NCBI GenBank assembly: GCA_016288675.1
Contig: JAEELC010000096.1
Location: 1 to 8,769, forward strand
DNA: 8,769 nt
Direction of reading: 5' to 3'
Source of the DNA: Acholeplasmatales bacterium
GTDB taxonomy: Bacteria > Bacillota_I > Bacilli_A > Acholeplasmatales > Anaeroplasmataceae
Positions 7,002 through 8,769 of this stretch are shown here, one piece after another. Position 1 is the stretch's first letter, and the number at the start of each line of letters is the position of its first letter. The notes under the pieces were generated by a model. It did no database searches and was not told the DNA's origin. It worked only from the letters and a program-made list of their open reading frames with translations. The position numbers were made by a program, and so were the translations under genes.

Positions 7002-8054
7002 CTATCTAATGCTATTTTTCCATTTTTCTATATATTTTAATAATTTTTTATAATCCTTTAATGTTGTATAACCGTAATTTGCAACTCTTACAATATTATT
7101 ATAATTCTTTCTACTAGCAGCTATATTGATTTTTTTATCCATCAAATAATTATATAACGATATTGAATCACTAACCTCAAGTACTGTTACAGCATTTGAT
7201 TGATAATCTTTATAATATTTAATACCAAGTTTGTCTAAACCATCTCTAAAATATTTAGCTTTAGATAAGCAATCATTATAATAATATTGCATAGATAACT
7301 TTTCTATTTCTTTTAATTTATAATAAACTTCAAGTATTACATTCATTGTTGGTGTAAATGGAGTTTTTAACCCTTCCATCGCTTTCAAATACATTTTTAA
7401 ATCAAAAGAATATGTATTAGGATTATTATCTAATATTTTTTGACAAGCTTTATTAGATAAACCTAATATAGATAATCCAAACATACAAGCAAGTCCTTTT
7501 TGACTAGTTACAAGGCATGCATCTATATTATATTTATCTATATCAACAGGATGAGCCATAAATGCACTTATTGCGTCTACCACAAAAAGCATATTGTTTT
7601 TCTTTGCAAAATTGGCTAATAAATCCATATCATATAGTACACCTGTACTAGTTTCAAGCATATTAACTAAAAGAGCTGTATAAGACTTATTATCGTATTT
7701 TTCTAAATCTTCTTCTTTTACTGTATCAAAATGATTAATCTTAACCACATCGTGTTTAATATTTAGTCTGGTTAATATAGAACAAAATCTAGCTCCAAAA
7801 TCGCCTCCATCAATTACAAGCACTTTATCTTTTTCATTAAATATATTAAGTAGTGTAACCTCCATTAATGATGTGCCAGTCATTGATAGATATAAGAATT
7901 TATGATTCTTCGTATTTAATATATTTGAAAAACCTTTATTTAAACTATCAATAATAAAAGTCCCTGTTCTTTCATCATAATCTCTTAATTTATTTTTATA
8001 AATTTTATATAAATCTTTTGAATATTCAGTAGGTCCTACTGTAAAATGTAACAT
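7002..8054 (-). CDS. Class V PLP-dependent aminotransferase
   Basis: This 350-residue fold-type I PLP enzyme is of the class V group that includes alanine-glyoxylate, serine-pyruvate and 2-aminoethylphosphonate-pyruvate aminotransferases. Visible features are FTVGPTE at the N-terminus, TGTSLMEV (59-66) for phosphate binding, LETSTGVL (133-140), the PLP-ring aspartate in VVDAISAF (Asp160), the Schiff-base lysine in TSQKGL (Lys186), TPFTPT (231-236) and the C-terminal VRVANYG with Arg323, which should bind the substrate carboxylate. The length is normal. The His that often precedes the ET(S/T)TG motif (HxETTTG) is absent (NMLETSTG). No phosphonate or serine-pathway gene is nearby, so the substrate is unknown. 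The ATG has AGGTGA four bases upstream. An extended -10 promoter stands directly before it, and mscS follows 54 bp downstream. Confidence 0.88.
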   Translation of the reverse strand: MLHFTVGPTEYSKDLYKIYKNKLRDYDERTGTFIIDSLNKGFSNILNTKNHKFLYLSMTGTSLMEVTLLNIFNEKDKVLVIDGGDFGARFCSILTRLNIKHDVVKINHFDTVKEEDLEKYDNKSYTALLVNMLETSTGVLYDMDLLANFAKKNNMLFVVDAISAFMAHPVDIDKYNIDACLVTSQKGLACMFGLSILGLSNKACQKILDNNPNTYSFDLKMYLKAMEGLKTPFTPTMNVILEVYYKLKEIEKLSMQYYYNDCLSKAKYFRDGLDKLGIKYYKDYQSNAVTVLEVSDSISLYNYLMDKKINIAASRKNYNNIVRVANYGYTTLKDYKKLLKYIEKWKNSIR

Positions 8055-8070
8055 ACTATCACCTAAAAAA

Positions 8071-8079
8071 ATTATAGCA
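8071..8079 (-). promoter_or_regulatory. Extended -10 promoter of the aminotransferase
   Basis: TGCTATAAT on the minus strand is a perfect extended -10 (TGnTATAAT). The -35 region at 17 bp (TTTAAG) is weak, as is common for extended -10 promoters. Transcription would start near 8064, at the AGGTGA ribosome site (8059-8064), giving a leader of about ten bases. Its -35 region lies within the preceding terminator hairpin. Confidence 0.65.
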
Positions 8080-8080
8080 T

Positions 8081-8114
8081 AAAAATAGCCTTCCTTAAAT
8101 AAAAAGGAAGACTA
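8081..8114 (-). terminator. Rho-independent terminator of the gene to the right
   Basis: On the minus strand CTTCCTT (8104-8110) pairs with AAGGAAG (8090-8096) around a seven-base loop, extended by TAG/CTA outer pairs after one mismatch, and is followed by TTTTT (8081-8085). There is no T tract on the plus side, so it serves leftward transcription from the frameshifted gene. As written, that gene's frame reads through the hairpin and stops at 8072-8074. Confidence 0.75.
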
Positions 8115-8528
8115 AAAAATTTATATTCTTTAACATTTTTTATCGAAGGTGAAAAAGCTATACCTAGTTCAATAAAATGATTTTTGGTAATAATTGCATA
8201 ATATTCTAAAGAATATGAAAACGAACAACTTTCGTCACTTATAAATTTCTTATATTTACAATCACCATTAATTTTAAAATTAGGAATTTCAAAAAAATTA
8301 TTTCTTATATATTCCTCAATTTCGATTATTTCATTATACGACTTAATTCTAGTACCTTCATCACAAACATTAATGCATCCTAAATACCTAAAAGTTATTT
8401 CATAATTATTTTTCTTACCACTAAGGATAATGTTTATACCATTAAAATCATAATGAATACTTTTTCGTTTGATGGATTTAATTTGTCAAAATCTTTATTT
8501 GCTTGATCAAAACCGCCTTTTTATACAT
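8112..8528 (-). pseudogene. Frameshifted hypothetical gene, possible immunity- or toxin-like protein
   Basis: A minus-strand frame is open from about 8486 to the TAA at 8072-8074, roughly 130 codons without a stop in very AT-rich DNA, so it is coding or recently was. The natural start is the ATG at 8526-8528, with AAAGAGG three bases upstream, but reaching the open frame needs one extra A at the five-A run 8518-8522 and one more at the five-A run 8461-8465 (minus-strand bases). One extra T in the run 8114-8119 would place a TAG just before the terminator. With all three changes the protein has 139 residues. It begins MYKKGGFDQANKDFDKLNP and is soluble and rich in Tyr, Ile and Asn, with six Cys. 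I do not recognise the family. The N-terminal GG..QANKDFD.LNPSN piece recalls a segment of polymorphic-toxin C-termini; this is a weak, remembered resemblance. Confidence 0.65.
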
Positions 8529-8542
8529 AACCTCTTTACATA

Positions 8543-8572
8543 AATATAATATACAATAAATTAAAAAATCAA
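8543..8572 (-). promoter_or_regulatory. Likely promoter of the frameshifted gene
   Basis: On the minus strand TTGATT (8567-8572) and TATATT (8543-8548) are 18 bp apart and match the vegetative -35 and -10 consensus at four and five of six positions. The start would fall near 8536, at the AAAGAGG ribosome site. A promoter, a ribosome site and a terminator around the frame argue that the gene was functional recently. Confidence 0.5.
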
Positions 8573-8582
8573 ATTTTGATTT
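8566..8582. promoter_or_regulatory. Palindrome over the -35 box, candidate operator
   Basis: AAATCAAA and TTTGATTT are perfect 8-bp inverted arms around one central T. The left arm contains the -35 box of the leftward promoter, so a dimeric repressor bound here would block it. The symmetry is exact, but the arms are mostly A/T, so chance is not excluded. Confidence 0.4.
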
Positions 8583-8604
8583 ACTAATCTTAATGATTTG
8601 TAAT

Positions 8605-8669
8605 TTTTATCCAATTTTAATTAATTACTTCTATTAATTGCTATTATTTTATAATTTAATAGGATAAAA
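8605..8669. repeat. Nested inverted repeats in the right intergenic region
   Basis: TTTTATCC (8605-8612) is the exact inverse of GGATAAAA (8662-8669). Between them AATTAAT (8619-8625) and ATTAATT (8633-8639) flank a seven-base loop. No T tract follows that would make a clear terminator. The region 8529-8769 is otherwise AT-rich intergenic DNA between the leftward frameshifted gene and a rightward gene beyond the window. Confidence 0.35.
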
Positions 8670-8734
8670 TTAAAATTCAAAAACTATTAAAGTTTATAAT
8701 TCATATATAACTTTATCTTTTATGTAAAATAATA

Positions 8735-8752
8735 TATAATCTTAAAAGGTGA
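8735..8752 (+). promoter_or_regulatory. -10 box and ribosome site of a rightward gene beyond the edge
   Basis: TATAAT (8735-8740) is followed after seven bases by GGTGA (8748-8752, within AAAAGGTGA), the same layout as before rsmF and the aminotransferase but on the plus strand. A weak TTTATC lies 17 bp upstream. No ATG, GTG or TTG usable as a start follows in the remaining 17 bases: the GTG in the ribosome site stops after four codons. The start codon is therefore either outside the window or non-standard. Confidence 0.45.
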
Positions 8753-8769
8753 TTAACTATTAATAATCA

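Noticed and set aside
8455..8470. Programmed -1 ribosomal frameshift in the broken gene
   Set aside because: The site reads C GAA AAA G, which is not an X XXY YYZ slippery heptamer, a run of five A is too short for efficient transcriptional slippage, and a second frameshift would still be needed upstream.
8605..8669. Riboswitch or small RNA in the right intergenic region
   Set aside because: The inverted repeats are almost all A/T, lack conserved riboswitch cores I know, and have no clear terminator; AT-rich chance pairing is enough.

Overview
The window is very AT-rich DNA with tightly packed genes, strong Shine-Dalgarno sequences (AAGGAG, GGAGG, GGTGA) and protein families typical of low-GC Bacillota. 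An uncultured gut-type lineage of Bacilli or Erysipelotrichia would fit, but this is inferred from composition and families only. All eight complete genes stop at TAA (6) or TAG (2), and their tryptophans are read from TGG, so nothing indicates a recoded TGA.

Every gene called lies on the minus strand, so transcription runs from right to left. Positions 1-5578 hold one compact run of seven genes separated by 10 bp or less or overlapping by 8-17 bp. In transcription order they are an RsmF-type RNA cytosine-C5 methyltransferase, a CPBP intramembrane protease, a small unknown protein, a zinc-ribbon NUDIX hydrolase, the epoxyqueuosine reductase QueH, a patatin-like phospholipase, and a metallophosphoesterase cut by the left edge. 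Two members act on RNA modification (RsmF, QueH), two on membranes (CPBP, patatin), and two are hydrolases of unknown substrate. It looks like a housekeeping operon rather than one pathway.

Positions 5579-5981 are non-coding: a short-leader promoter for the operon, an inverted repeat, a possible decayed reading frame, a short tandem repeat, and the Rho-independent terminator of the next gene. Positions 5982-8054 hold an MscS-type mechanosensitive channel and, 54 bp upstream of it in the direction of transcription, a class V aminotransferase. Each has its own -10 element.

Positions 8072-8528 hold a gene that is open for most of its length but needs two single-base corrections, both in runs of five A on its coding strand, to be joined to its start. 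A third one-base change would place its stop just before the terminator hairpin. It is either a fresh pseudogene or a real gene damaged by homopolymer sequencing errors. It has a promoter with a palindrome over the -35 box. The last 240 bases are AT-rich intergenic DNA that ends with a rightward -10 element and ribosome binding site for a gene beyond the window.

I see no CRISPR array, RNA gene, intact mobile element or recognisable defence system. The items most worth a second look are the frameshifted gene at the right and the repeated compact promoter/ribosome-site layout.
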